A stretch of 64,000 bases of DNA, taken from Sporomusaceae bacterium FL31 (GTDB lineage Bacteria; Bacillota; Negativicutes; DSM-1736; Dendrosporobacteraceae). Shown here piece after piece: positions 51,826 to 60,824 of the stretch. The stretch lies in the NCBI GenBank assembly GCA_003990955.1, contig BIFV01000008.1, forward strand, positions 489,066 through 553,065, written 5' to 3'. The notes beneath the pieces are model-generated. The model ran no database searches, was not told where the DNA came from, and saw nothing but the letters and a program-made list of their open reading frames with translations. The position numbers and the translations under genes are program-made. Each line of letters opens with the position of its first letter. The first letter of the stretch is position 1.

Positions 51826-53763
51826 TTACTTCACCCGGCTGCCTGCAGGCATATCTGGCGCGGTAACCACCGTGAGTTTGTCATCACTGGATGCCGCCAA
51901 TACCATGCCCCGCGATTCAATTCCACGGATTTTAGCAGGCTTAAGATTGACGATCATCACTACGTTTTTGCCGACAAGATCTTCCGGCGCATAATGTTTA
52001 GCAATCCCGGATACAATGGTTCGCTGCTCAGTCCCCAGATCCACTGTCAAAGTGAGCAATTTGTCAGCACCTTTTACTTTTTCCGCTGCTAAGACTTTTG
52101 CTACCCGTAAATCCATTTTGGCAAAATCATCAATAGTAATTTCCGGGGTAGCCGCAGGAACTTCAGCAGCTTGCTGCGGCTGCTTGACTTCAGCTTTTAC
52201 AGCTGGTTTACTGTCTTCACTCACTGGTTTGTCCTCAATTCTTGGAAAGATGGGTTCAGGCTTGGCCACTTTGGTTCCTGGCGCAAGACGACCCCAGCCT
52301 TGGGCATCATTAAGAGTTACAGTGGCGAAATCACTTTCGATCCCTAGCTGCTGCCAGATTTTCGGCGCAGTATTCGGCATAAAAGGAGATAACAGGATGC
52401 AGACAATGCGCAAAGTTTCGGCTAAGTTGTACATCACGGTGTTCAAGCGTGATTTTTTCGCCGGATCTTTTGCCAAAGCCCACGGTGCTGTTTCATCAAT
52501 ATATTTATTGGTCCGGCTTATCAAAGTCCATAACTGTTTAATGGCAGCATTAATGTCCATACCTTCCATGAGCCGCTCATATTCAGCCGAAGTATCCTGT
52601 GCCAGCTTAATTAACTCATGGTCAACCGGCTCAACATCACCTGGCTGTTCGATGACGCCATTGTTGAAGCGGCCGATCATATTCAACGTCCGATGCAGTA
52701 AGTTGCCCAAATCATTCGCCAAATCAGCATTAATCCGGCTGATCAGAGCTTCCCGCGAGAAGTTTCCGTCCATGCCCAACGTGATTTCCCGCAATAAGAA
52801 ATAGCGGATGGTATCAGCGCCAAATTCTTCAATCAATTGAATCGGATCAATAACATTGCCTTTTGATTTGGACATTTTATCGCCTTCAACTACCAGCCAG
52901 CCATGGCCATAAACCATTTTCGGCAGTTCTACTCCCATAGCCATTAAGATAATCGGCCAGATAATCGAGTGGAAACGCACAATTTCTTTACCAACAAGAT
53001 GAATATCCGCTGGCCAGTATTGGCTGAACTTATCACGATCATGCAAATACCCGGCAGCAGTAATATAATTAGTCAAAGCATCAAACCAAACATACACAAC
53101 ATGCTTGGTGTCAAAGGGTACAGGGATTCCCCAGTCGAACGTAGTCCGGGACACACAAAGGTCTTCCAAACCACCTTTGATAAAATTAATCATTTCATTG
53201 CGGCGGGAAGCTGGCTGAATAAAATCAGGATTTTCCTCAATATACGTCAGCAAACGCTCCTGATATTTTGACATCCTGAAAAAATAGCTTTCTTCCTGCA
53301 GCAGCTCAACCGGGCGGCCACAGTCCGGGCATTTGCCATCAGTCAGCTGCCGTTCAATCCAGAAGGTTTCGCAGGGAGTACAATACCAGCCCTCATAAGA
53401 CGCTTTATAAATATCCCCTTGATCATAAATTTTTTGAAAGATGGCTTGAACCACTTCCCGGTGTCTTGTTTCGGTGGTGCGAATAAAATCATCATGAGAA
53501 ATATTTAGCTTTTCCCATAAGTGCTTGAAGGAGGCAACAATTTTGTCCACATATTCAATCGGAGTCACTTTGTTTTCTTGCGCCTTGCGCTGAATTTTCT
53601 GGCCGTGTTCATCAGAGCCTGTTAAAAAGAAAACATCATAGCCGGCTAACCGCTTATATCTAGCCACTGAGTCGGCGATTGTGGTGCAGTATGCATGACC
53701 GATGTGTAACCTGTCACTCGGATAGTAAATGGGTGTTGTAATATAAAACGATTTTTTTTCCAT
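51826..53763 (-). CDS. metG: Methionyl-tRNA synthetase
   Basis: Class I synthetase of 645 residues, charging tRNA-Met. The HIGH motif (RLHIGHAYC), a zinc-binding CTPCETF...CPDC knuckle and the KMSKSKGN motif are intact. A charged/Ala-Pro-rich linker (about 505-540) joins a C-terminal EMAP-like tRNA-binding domain (MDLRVAKVLAAEKVKGADK). GGAGGG precedes the ATG. It has a strong sigma-A promoter and a leader of about 110 bases. Confidence 0.97.
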   Translation of the reverse strand: MEKKSFYITTPIYYPSDRLHIGHAYCTTIADSVARYKRLAGYDVFFLTGSDEHGQKIQRKAQENKVTPIEYVDKIVASFKHLWEKLNISHDDFIRTTETRHREVVQAIFQKIYDQGDIYKASYEGWYCTPCETFWIERQLTDGKCPDCGRPVELLQEESYFFRMSKYQERLLTYIEENPDFIQPASRRNEMINFIKGGLEDLCVSRTTFDWGIPVPFDTKHVVYVWFDALTNYITAAGYLHDRDKFSQYWPADIHLVGKEIVRFHSIIWPIILMAMGVELPKMVYGHGWLVVEGDKMSKSKGNVIDPIQLIEEFGADTIRYFLLREITLGMDGNFSREALISRINADLANDLGNLLHRTLNMIGRFNNGVIEQPGDVEPVDHELIKLAQDTSAEYERLMEGMDINAAIKQLWTLISRTNKYIDETAPWALAKDPAKKSRLNTVMYNLAETLRIVCILLSPFMPNTAPKIWQQLGIESDFATVTLNDAQGWGRLAPGTKVAKPEPIFPRIEDKPVSEDSKPAVKAEVKQPQQAAEVPAATPEITIDDFAKMDLRVAKVLAAEKVKGADKLLTLTVDLGTEQRTIVSGIAKHYAPEDLVGKNVVMIVNLKPAKIRGIESRGMVLAASSDDKLTVVTAPDMPAGSRVK

Positions 53764-53881
53764 GTATCAATAACCCTCCTTCGCAAAAAGCGAACAGATT
53801 TTTTAAATTACAGCATTTTTTGACATAGTAAGTCACCATATTCCTGCCAATAAAAGACATTTGCAACTTTACTTTATGGCA

Positions 53882-53910
53882 ATTATAGACAGAGAAATTC
53901 GGCTTGTCAA
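53882..53910 (-). promoter_or_regulatory. metG sigma-A promoter
   Basis: Minus strand TTGACA (53905-53910), 17 bases, TATAAT (53882-53887): a consensus match at both boxes. Confidence 0.88.
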
Positions 53911-54016
53911 CAAGCGTCTGTCGACACAAAGCATGATAGTATGACAAGATTCGCCTAATTTTATCCGTAAAAACAAACATTTAAGAAAAATAATTACTTT
54001 ATTGGAAAAAATAGGG

Positions 54017-54045
54017 TTGACACCTCTTGTAATATTTGGTATTAT
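54017..54045 (+). promoter_or_regulatory. abrB sigma-A promoter
   Basis: TTGACA (54017-54022), 17 bases, TATTAT (54040-54045). The predicted start is near 54052. Confidence 0.85.
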
Positions 54046-54061
54046 TTAGTTAGACATATTT

Positions 54062-54078
54062 TGTCGAATATTGTTGAA
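54062..54078 (+). promoter_or_regulatory. Tandem Spo0A-box-like sites downstream of the abrB promoter
   Basis: TGTCGAA (54062-54068) is a perfect Spo0A box and TGTTGAA (54072-54078) a one-mismatch copy exactly 10 bases later, just after the predicted start. In B. subtilis abrB, two 0A boxes in a similar place mediate repression by Spo0A~P. Confidence 0.7.
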
Positions 54079-54097
54079 TTGAGAGGGGAAATCGAAT

Positions 54098-54352
54098 ATG
54101 AAATCAACTGGTATTGTACGGAAAGTGGACGAGCTTGGCAGAGTGGTTATTCCCATCGAACTGCGCCGTACCCTTGATATTGAAGAAAAAGACGCTTTAG
54201 AGATATATGTAGATCATGACCGTATCATCCTGCGCAAATACGAGCCAGCTTGCTCTTGTGTTTTCTGCGGCAATGGCGATGAAGTAACAAACTTCAAAGG
54301 TAAAAACGTCTGTAAACATTGCCTTGATGCTATGGTACAAAAAGTCATCTAA
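54098..54352 (+). CDS. abrB: AbrB-family transition-state regulator
   Basis: An 84-residue DNA-binding protein. The N-terminal swapped-hairpin barrel is typical (KSTGIVRKVDELGRVVIPIE). Unlike B. subtilis AbrB, the C-terminal part has a zinc-ribbon-like CVFC...CKHC pair (C54/C57, C72/C75), common in clostridial AbrB proteins. It should repress post-exponential genes. GAGAGGGG precedes the ATG. It is divergent from metG, as in Bacillus. Confidence 0.93.
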   Translation: MKSTGIVRKVDELGRVVIPIELRRTLDIEEKDALEIYVDHDRIILRKYEPACSCVFCGNGDEVTNFKGKNVCKHCLDAMVQKVI

Positions 54353-54372
54353 TTGTTCTGACGCTATTTGCA

Positions 54373-54464
54373 TTGCGGGGCAACCCGCAATATCTTTTGA
54401 AAAGGTAACATGGAATTTAGCCTTGCCTGTGCTTGCAAGTGCCAATTCTTATGTTACCTTTTTT
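54373..54464. terminator. Two hairpins between abrB and rsmI
   Basis: TTGCGGG/CCCGCAA (54373-54379 with 54384-54390) is followed by a longer stem from AAAAGGTAACAT to ATGTTACCTTTTT (54400-54464). They suit termination of abrB (plus) and rsmI (minus). Confidence 0.65.
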
Positions 54465-54500
54465 GCTTATCCACGAGCCGAATCATCACATTCGAAAAAC

Positions 54501-55355
54501 CTACTCTTTACCAATTACAGCCTGATAAACTTCCCGCTTAGAGATATCACGCTGCAGAGCAACTTCACGAATAGCGGCCTTCTTATCCACCCCTGTTTGC
54601 ATCAAAGCCTGGACAGCCTGGTCCAGCGGCAGCAACAAGGCTGGCTCAGCATGAGTATCTGCATCTTGTGCATTATTATTGCCAGCAATGACGATAGTAA
54701 ACTCGCCGCGTGGCAAATTTTCATTAAAATAAGTCTGTAAACTGGATAATGATCCCCGGACAAACTGTTCAAACTTTTTGGTCAGTTCACGAGCCGCCAC
54801 AGCCTGCCTGTCCCCTAAGCCTGTCAGAAGCTCATCCAGAGTATCTTTGATACGATGAGGCGATTCATAAAACAATAGTGTTGTCGGGAGCTTGGCCAGC
54901 GAACCAATAAATTCGCGGCGTTTTTTTGTGGTTTTCGGCAAAAAGCCCACAAAAGTAAAAGCGGTTGTATCCAGTCCCGAGCAAACTAGCGCCGACAATG
55001 CCGCATTAGCCCCCGGCAACGGGATAACCGGTATGTCGGCTTCAATGGCTAACTGAACCAAATGACTGCCAGGATCGGAAATCCCAGGCATACCAGCATC
55101 GCTGACCACAACGACAGATTCGCCTTTTAGCAGTCGTTCGATCAATTCCGGGCCGCGCACGGTTTTATTATGTTCATGATAACTAACCAGCGGCGTATGA
55201 ATGTCAAAATGAGTGAGCAGCTTGCGGGTATGCCTGGTATCCTCAGCAGCAACCACCGCCGCTTCCTTTAAAACCCGAATGGCCCTAAAGGTCATATCTT
55301 CCAAATTGCCTATCGGCGTCGCACACAAATATAAACTTCCTGGTTGTACGGTCAC
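54501..55355 (-). CDS. rsmI: 16S rRNA (cytidine1402-2'-O)-methyltransferase
   Basis: SAM-dependent methyltransferase of the tetrapyrrole-methylase fold, 284 residues. GSLYLCATPIGNLEDMTFRA, AAEDTRHTRKLL and VVVSDAGMPGISDPG are RsmI signatures. GTG start behind GTAGGTGAAACA. It follows the methyltransferase gene by 8 bases, as yabC follows yabB in Bacillus. Confidence 0.95.
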   Translation of the reverse strand: MTVQPGSLYLCATPIGNLEDMTFRAIRVLKEAAVVAAEDTRHTRKLLTHFDIHTPLVSYHEHNKTVRGPELIERLLKGESVVVVSDAGMPGISDPGSHLVQLAIEADIPVIPLPGANAALSALVCSGLDTTAFTFVGFLPKTTKKRREFIGSLAKLPTTLLFYESPHRIKDTLDELLTGLGDRQAVAARELTKKFEQFVRGSLSSLQTYFNENLPRGEFTIVIAGNNNAQDADTHAEPALLLPLDQAVQALMQTGVDKKAAIREVALQRDISKREVYQAVIGKE

Positions 55356-55363
55356 TGTTTCAC

Positions 55364-56083
55364 CTACTTATAATACGCCATAACAGCATCAGTATATGTA
55401 CCGTCCTGATGATAGATAATAAAGGGCGGCAAGACTTCCAGCCCTGGTTTTGCGCCTAAGACGCCCTCAACCAGCAGCATGGTCGGCTTACTGCCCACCT
55501 TAGGATAGACCAGTTGCAGACGCTTAGGCTCAACCCCGGTGGTGCTCATCAGGGTCAGTATCTCCGCCATCCGTTCCGGCAAATGAATCATGGCAAAACG
55601 GCCGCGAAATTTCACCAGATATTTTGCGGCCGCAATCACATCACGAAGTGTTGCCTGGACTTCATGCCTAGCAATAGCCAAGCTGTCGTTTGGATTCATC
55701 TGTCCTTGTCCCACTGGACGATATGGTGGATTGGCTGTAACCAGATCACATTGCCCGGCAGGCAATTCCTGCTCAATCATCCGTAAATCGGCAGAGACAA
55801 TCATCATCTTGTCAGCCAAGCCATTCAAGGCAACACTGCGCTCAGCCATCGCCGCAACCCGCTGATTAATTTCCACTCCGGATACAAAGCCAGCACCGCG
55901 CGCCAATAACAACAAACCAATGACTCCAGTGCCAGTCCCTAAATCAACAGCCTTTGCCCCTGGCTTAACAGTGGCAAAATGCGCTAACAACACAGCATCC
56001 AAAGAAAACCGAAATTCTTCATCATGCTGAATGATTTTCATATGTTGAATGATTAAATCATCAATTCTTTCGCCAGGTAACAA
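55364..56083 (-). CDS. YabB/TrmN6-type SAM-dependent methyltransferase
   Basis: A 239-residue Rossmann methyltransferase with VDLGTGTGVIGLLLL for SAM and NPPYRPVGQG as the catalytic motif for exocyclic amino groups. The closest homologues are E. coli TrmN6 (m6A37 in tRNA1Val) and B. subtilis YabB; the target base is not certain here. TTG start at 56083 with GAGGAA 9 bases ahead. Confidence 0.87.
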   Translation of the reverse strand: MLPGERIDDLIIQHMKIIQHDEEFRFSLDAVLLAHFATVKPGAKAVDLGTGTGVIGLLLLARGAGFVSGVEINQRVAAMAERSVALNGLADKMMIVSADLRMIEQELPAGQCDLVTANPPYRPVGQGQMNPNDSLAIARHEVQATLRDVIAAAKYLVKFRGRFAMIHLPERMAEILTLMSTTGVEPKRLQLVYPKVGSKPTMLLVEGVLGAKPGLEVLPPFIIYHQDGTYTDAVMAYYK

Positions 56084-56089
56084 CAGGAT

Positions 56090-56902
56090 TTATTCCTCTT
56101 CTTTCTCGACGACTTCCTCCCAAGGAATAACGACGGTTTTGCCATCATCAATTAAGACGGTTGCCGTTTTTTTGTTATTGCTTACCGAGATCACTTTCCC
56201 CTCGCCATCAATGGTAATAACCCGTCGCCCAGCAGTAGGGGGTACCACCTTCTTGCAGCAGCCGCCATAACAGTCGCTCTCATATTTCAGACAGCACATC
56301 AGCCGGCCGCAAATACCGGAAATCTTCGTTGGATTAAGGGATAGATTTTGTTCTTTGGCCATCCGAATGGATACTGGCTCAAAATCGCCCAGAAAAGTTG
56401 AACAGCACAACGGACGGCCGCAGCAGCCGATTCCTCCAAGCATCTTGGCTTCATCACGCACACCAATTTGCCGTAATTCAATCCGGGTACGAAAAACGGC
56501 AGCCAGATCCTTGACTAACTCTCGAAAATCAATTCGACCTTCTGCAGTAAAATAAAAGATAATTTTATTTACATCAAATGTGTATTCCACATCAATTAAT
56601 TTCATGGGTAAACTATGAGCTTGAATTTTTTGTTCACAAACCCGGAACGCATCTTCTTCCTTGGCTGTGTTCTCTTTTACTTTATCCATATCCAAATTGG
56701 ATGCTTTACGCTGCACTGTCTTAAGCGGCGCAACAATATCCTCTTCTGATACTTGGCGTGGTCCAATAACAACCTGTCCATGTTCCAAGCCCCGTGCCGT
56801 TTCGACGATAACGTTTTCACCTGCTGCCAATTCCAGCTGCCCTGGATCAAAATAATATATTTTCCCGGCTTTTTTAAACCGTACGCCTACTACTGTTTGC
56901 AC
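56090..56902 (-). CDS. ricT: RicT/YaaT, PSP1-domain iron-sulfur protein
   Basis: A 270-residue cytoplasmic protein of the RicA-RicF-RicT complex (YmcA/YlbF/YaaT in Bacillus), which affects RNase Y and Spo0A phosphorylation. The PSP1 domain includes the Cys-rich segment CCGRPLCCSTF and CGRLMCCLKYESDCYGGCC. The Cys residues bind [4Fe-4S] clusters in Bacillus. GTG start behind GGAGG. The call links this operon to sporulation control. Confidence 0.92.
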   Translation of the reverse strand: MQTVVGVRFKKAGKIYYFDPGQLELAAGENVIVETARGLEHGQVVIGPRQVSEEDIVAPLKTVQRKASNLDMDKVKENTAKEEDAFRVCEQKIQAHSLPMKLIDVEYTFDVNKIIFYFTAEGRIDFRELVKDLAAVFRTRIELRQIGVRDEAKMLGGIGCCGRPLCCSTFLGDFEPVSIRMAKEQNLSLNPTKISGICGRLMCCLKYESDCYGGCCKKVVPPTAGRRVITIDGEGKVISVSNNKKTATVLIDDGKTVVIPWEEVVEKEEE

Positions 56903-56907
56903 CGTGT

Positions 56908-57897
56908 TTATCCTCCTCCAGCTAAATCTCGCAGCTTAATGAGCAGCGCCTCACCTGTTAAACGTGGATTGGCGTTAGCCTGAAGTGCTTGCCTGCATGT
57001 GGTGACTTCCTTAAGCGCCTTAATCAGCGCCGGCTCACTCCAGCTTTCAGCCTGCGTGTTCAAACGTTCTTCCAAATCAATATTAAATAACAGCCGACGG
57101 TCTTGTCTGCTAACGATCATTAACATATCACGCAATATCAAACTTAAATATTCTAGTAAACTTAAAAAATCTCGTCGTTCAAATTTATCAAAAACAGTTG
57201 CTGTACTCCAAACAAACTTCATCTCGCTCTGAGGTAAAGCTGCAGCAAGTTCAGCTGCCTGATCACGTTTTACCAAGCCCTCTGGCTCTAATAAGGTCAG
57301 TGCCTTGCCCATTTTCCCACCAGAAAGACGTGCTGCAACTGCCGCTTGGCTTTCTGCAAAGCCTTTCGCACACAGTGCTTGAATTAAAATTTCTTGTGGT
57401 AAGGGTTGAAAGGCGACAGCCAGACACCTGGAAATAATGGTTTCTAATAGTAACTGCCGACTGGCAGAGACCAAAATAAACAAAATGCTCCCCTGTGGCT
57501 CTTCCAAAGTTTTTAAAATACTATTGGCGGCTTGGGCAGTCATTCGTTCAGCATCTTCAATAATACAAACCCGCCGGGTTCCCAGATAAGGAGCAAAGGC
57601 AAGTTCACTCTGCAGTTGACGAATTTGTTCAATCTTTATCGTCGTACCGTCAGTCCGGACAGTTAATAAATCCGGATGACTGTGACTTGCGATACTGCGG
57701 CACGACTGACACACGCCGCAGGGCGTTTGTTCAGCAGAACTGCACAGCGCAGCTGCTGCCAGCGTACTGGCCACCAGCATTTTGCCAATACCCGCAGGGC
57801 CGGTAAACAACAGCGCGTGCGGCATTCGCTCAGACTTTAGCAGTGTCCTGAGCCGCTTTATATTTTCATTATGCCCGACAATCTCGTTCCATTGCAT
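56908..57897 (-). CDS. holB: DNA polymerase III delta' subunit
   Basis: Clamp-loader subunit, about 329 residues from the ATG at 57897 (GAGGAAC ahead). The AAA+ P-loop FTGPAGIGKMLVAST has Met where most P-loops have Ser/Thr, a known variation of catalytically inactive delta'. A zinc knuckle CGVCQSC lies near 70 and the sensor region VCIIEDAERMT follows. It lies between yaaR and ricT, as in Bacillus. Confidence 0.92.
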   Translation of the reverse strand: MQWNEIVGHNENIKRLRTLLKSERMPHALLFTGPAGIGKMLVASTLAAAALCSSAEQTPCGVCQSCRSIASHSHPDLLTVRTDGTTIKIEQIRQLQSELAFAPYLGTRRVCIIEDAERMTAQAANSILKTLEEPQGSILFILVSASRQLLLETIISRCLAVAFQPLPQEILIQALCAKGFAESQAAVAARLSGGKMGKALTLLEPEGLVKRDQAAELAAALPQSEMKFVWSTATVFDKFERRDFLSLLEYLSLILRDMLMIVSRQDRRLLFNIDLEERLNTQAESWSEPALIKALKEVTTCRQALQANANPRLTGEALLIKLRDLAGGG

Positions 57898-57905
57898 AAA
57901 GTTCC

Positions 57906-58352
57906 TCACATATATAAGTCCACAAGCATCCCGCGGATGGCATCCTGCTTAGCCATAATATCCAGTTGCCGTTCCTGGCCCTGCCGGACATCTTCGGTCA
58001 TAGAGGCTAAGGTTTCATCAACTTTTTTTATTGTTGTATACATTTTTTGCCGCCCTTGGCGATCCCAGCCAGTCTGAGACTGCAAGGTATACATCCGTGA
58101 TACGGCCTCGCCAATAAAACTGCGTACAAGTTCCCGGTAAGCCTTTAATTCAGCATAGGTCGGAACCTGCCCCAATTTAGTCCCCTGCTTGGTGATTTGT
58201 TCCAGCAGTGCATTCATCCGTTCCTTCGAATAGCCTTCCTGGTTGCGCAGGAGATCGGACGAAAAAGGATTACTCGATTTTCCAGTTTTAGTGCCGCCTT
58301 CAAGATCATTTAACGGCAGCATATTGGGAGAACCCATATGATTTATTTTCAC
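57906..58352 (-). CDS. yaaR: YaaR (DUF327) family protein
   Basis: A 148-residue, mostly helical protein of unknown function. The conserved AYRELVRSFIGEAVSRMYTLQ and YTTIKKVDETLASM segments support the family. GTG start behind AAAGGC. It overlaps the upstream part of the holB reading frame. The c-di-AMP receptor gene yaaQ (darA), usually between tmk and yaaR, is absent. Confidence 0.88.
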   Translation of the reverse strand: MKINHMGSPNMLPLNDLEGGTKTGKSSNPFSSDLLRNQEGYSKERMNALLEQITKQGTKLGQVPTYAELKAYRELVRSFIGEAVSRMYTLQSQTGWDRQGRQKMYTTIKKVDETLASMTEDVRQGQERQLDIMAKQDAIRGMLVDLYM

Positions 58353-58395
58353 AAGAACCAGCCTTTCACCATTAAAAAATAACGGTTCTTTTGAA

Positions 58396-58408
58396 TAGAC
58401 GTCGTCTA
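58396..58408. other. Perfect 13-bp palindrome upstream of yaaR
   Basis: TAGACGTCGTCTA is a perfect palindrome with a single central base, in the 107-base gap between tmk and yaaR. It could be an operator. The gap holds no gene. Confidence 0.35.
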
Positions 58409-58459
58409 GTCTAAATTATAATTGGTTTAGCTAAAATAAGCAAATAACCGCTATAAAAA

Positions 58460-59131
58460 TTAGCGTATAACCGCAGCAGCGATCTGGTAGACTTCTTCAT
58501 GGATTTCAGCAACACTTTTAAGACTGCCGTTTGTGATGCAGGAGACTTTCTGCCACTGATATTTCTCGGCAATCTCGCAATAACTGGCATAGCAGCGGGC
58601 TAAATACGCCTCATCACGTTCATGAATATCAGCTGCAGTGCCAGTTTGCTGGGCTCGCTGCTGAATAAGCTGACGGCTGAAGGTGGGCGGCATATCCAGA
58701 AATATAACCGCATCAGGGACCGGAAGGGCAAACTTGCCAAACTCAAAATCCCATAACCAGTCTAAATAAGCCGCTCGCGCACCATCATCCGTGATTTTTA
58801 CGGCTTGATGAACCATATTTGACGTTGTATAACGATCACAGACAACAATTCCGCCATGTTGATAAAATTCTTCCCAGTCCTGTTTAAAAGATGCATAGCG
58901 GTCAACCGCATAAAAAGCAGATGCCGCATATGGGTTAACTGCTTCGGCACTTTGACCGAATTCGCCATTTAAATACATTTTAATCAGTGCCGACGACTGG
59001 CTTTGATAATTAGGAAATTCAATCTTGCGAACATGTTGATGCTCCAAGCTCAGTCTTTTTACCAGCTGCTCGGACTGGGTTGCCTTGCCGCAGCCATCGC
59101 CGGCCTCAATAATAATTAATTTTCCTGCCAT
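58460..59131 (-). CDS. tmk: Thymidylate kinase
   Basis: Phosphorylates dTMP to dTDP. It is 223 residues. The P-loop reads EAGDGCGKATQ, with Ala where Ser/Thr is usual after GK; the active-site DRY (CDRYTTSNMVHQ) is typical. The C-terminal LID region carries PPTFSRQLIQQR. Sequence is divergent from Bacillus Tmk but position and motifs agree. GGTGG precedes the ATG. Confidence 0.88.
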   Translation of the reverse strand: MAGKLIIIEAGDGCGKATQSEQLVKRLSLEHQHVRKIEFPNYQSQSSALIKMYLNGEFGQSAEAVNPYAASAFYAVDRYASFKQDWEEFYQHGGIVVCDRYTTSNMVHQAVKITDDGARAAYLDWLWDFEFGKFALPVPDAVIFLDMPPTFSRQLIQQRAQQTGTAADIHERDEAYLARCYASYCEIAEKYQWQKVSCITNGSLKSVAEIHEEVYQIAAAVIR

Positions 59132-60607
59132 TTAATCCACCACTTTTATTGTTTTAAGCGTATAGTCTTCCGGTCCGGAAATATGCAGACCGGCTTGTTG
59201 CAACTGATCACAATAATTGATTACATCTGCCGTAATGCGCTCTCCCGGACACAATAAGGGGATGCCCGGAGGGTAAAAGGTAACAATCTCGGCGCAAATA
59301 TGGCCTGCCGAATCTTTAAACGGCACTGTACATTGATTGCCGAACAGCGCCTCCCGCGGTGAAATAACCCCTGGAGGCGGCTCAGGATAATTGACCGCAA
59401 TACAGGCCTGATTCACCGCTGAAAAGTCACAGCTGCCAGAATACTTGGCTGCCAAATCCCGCAGCGCTTGGACTAAAGCGGCAGCCTCAGTCATGGTATC
59501 ACCTAAAGTAATCAGAAATAAAATATTGTACATATCCGATAATTCTACCTGAATGTTGTAGTCATGCCGCAAAATCCGTTCAGCTTCAGCGCCTCTTAAG
59601 CCCAGCCCTTTAACCGTAACGGTAATCTTAGTTGGATCAATACTGTATACACCAGGATTGCCGATTTTTTCATTACCAAAGCAATACAGACCAGGAATGG
59701 TATTGATTTCACGCCTAACCCATTCTGCGATTTCAATGGAACGCTGAATGAGCTCGCGGCCTTGCTGCGCCATTTGCAAGCGGGCAACATCCAGGGAGGC
59801 CATCAAGATATAATTAGGGCTGGTCGACTGCACCAGCTGCAGCATGGCTTTTAGGCGCGGGACACTGATGCGGCCTTCATGACAGTGTACCATAGAGCAT
59901 TGCGTCATAGCACCAATAATTTTATGGGTGCTTTGGGCACAAATGTCGGCACCGGCATCAAGTGCTTGCATGGGCAGCTGATCGCAAAACTTTAAATGAG
60001 GCCCATGCGCTTCATCCACAATCACGACCATGTGATGCGCATGAACAACTTCGACGATCTTCTGTAAATCGGTTGCCACACCATAATAAGTAGGATTAAT
60101 AATGAGAACACCTTTAGCTTCAGGATGCTGATGGATAGCAGCTTCAACAGTCTCAGGCGTAACGCCCATTGCCAGGCCAAGTTCGTGATCGACGGCTGGC
60201 TGCATAAACACAGGGATAGCCCCGCTCAAAATAATTCCGCCAATAATAGAACGATGAGCGTTACGCGGCACAATAATCTTTTCACCCGGTCCGGCGATGG
60301 TCAGAATCATGGCGTAAATTCCACCTGTTGTTCCGTTGAGAACAAAAAAGCTATGATCAGCGCCATACAATTCGGCTGCCAAATCTTGAGCCTTTTTGAT
60401 ACAGCCGTGCGGCTCGTGGAAATCATCCAGTTCTTCCATGAGCGCCAAATCCAAAGCCAAAGCATCCATACCCACAATTTCGCCTAACAGCGGATGCATC
60501 CCTTTGCCCTGCTTATGCCCAGGTGTATGAAATGGTATTACCCCGTCTTTTACGTACTTAAGCATTGCTGTCAACAACGGTGTCTCAGCTTGTCTACCCC
60601 TATACAA
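59132..60607 (-). CDS. YaaO-type Orn/Lys/Arg decarboxylase-family PLP enzyme
   Basis: A 491-residue fold-type I PLP enzyme. The PLP lysine lies in CAQSTHKIIGAMTQ, and TPGHKQGKGMHP, GTTGGIYAMIL and DEAHGPHLKF are family motifs. The C-terminal domain of the decarboxylase family is present. TTG start at 60607, 8 bases after AGGAGG. It could decarboxylate Arg or Lys (polyamine route) or Cys-type substrates. It shares an operon with tmk and abuts it. Confidence 0.87.
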   Translation of the reverse strand: MYRGRQAETPLLTAMLKYVKDGVIPFHTPGHKQGKGMHPLLGEIVGMDALALDLALMEELDDFHEPHGCIKKAQDLAAELYGADHSFFVLNGTTGGIYAMILTIAGPGEKIIVPRNAHRSIIGGIILSGAIPVFMQPAVDHELGLAMGVTPETVEAAIHQHPEAKGVLIINPTYYGVATDLQKIVEVVHAHHMVVIVDEAHGPHLKFCDQLPMQALDAGADICAQSTHKIIGAMTQCSMVHCHEGRISVPRLKAMLQLVQSTSPNYILMASLDVARLQMAQQGRELIQRSIEIAEWVRREINTIPGLYCFGNEKIGNPGVYSIDPTKITVTVKGLGLRGAEAERILRHDYNIQVELSDMYNILFLITLGDTMTEAAALVQALRDLAAKYSGSCDFSAVNQACIAVNYPEPPPGVISPREALFGNQCTVPFKDSAGHICAEIVTFYPPGIPLLCPGERITADVINYCDQLQQAGLHISGPEDYTLKTIKVVD

Positions 60608-60778
60608 AACGACCGCCTCCTGAGTATAATGGCCAATAATATTTTGCGGTTCAATCTATTTATCGAAAGATATTCTAGTTTCTATAAGCAAAAAAAGGCT
60701 AATTTCGGCTTCTTCGCATATTATAACCTATTTTCTCTCAATAATGATACATTCTGGCATAAAAAACACCTTGCCGGC

Positions 60779-60796
60779 ACTGATGCACCAGCAAGG
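60779..60796 (-). terminator. Terminator after the YcgQ-like gene
   Basis: CCTTGCC...GCAC pairs with GCACCAGCAAGG, with mismatches, followed by TGTTTTTT on the minus strand. The rest of 60608-60824 holds no convincing gene. Confidence 0.65.
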
Positions 60797-60824
60797 CCCA
60801 TTCTCTTGGGAATATAAGCACCTG

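Larger units (their letters stand above)
53764..54097. other. Divergent metG/abrB promoter region
   Basis: This 334-base region holds the metG promoter (minus), the abrB promoter (plus) and the Spo0A-box-like sites. A TTCGC/GCGAA hairpin lies just before the metG ribosome site. It is too short for a T-box or S-box in the metG leader. Confidence 0.7.

Noticed and set aside
53764..53876. T-box or S-box riboswitch in the metG leader
   Set aside because: The leader of about 110 bases is too short and lacks the conserved T-box or S-box sequences and a terminator.
53920..53927. TGTCGACA upstream of the metG promoter
   Set aside because: A palindrome with only a partial Spo0A-box match, upstream of the -35; no clear reason to call it regulatory.
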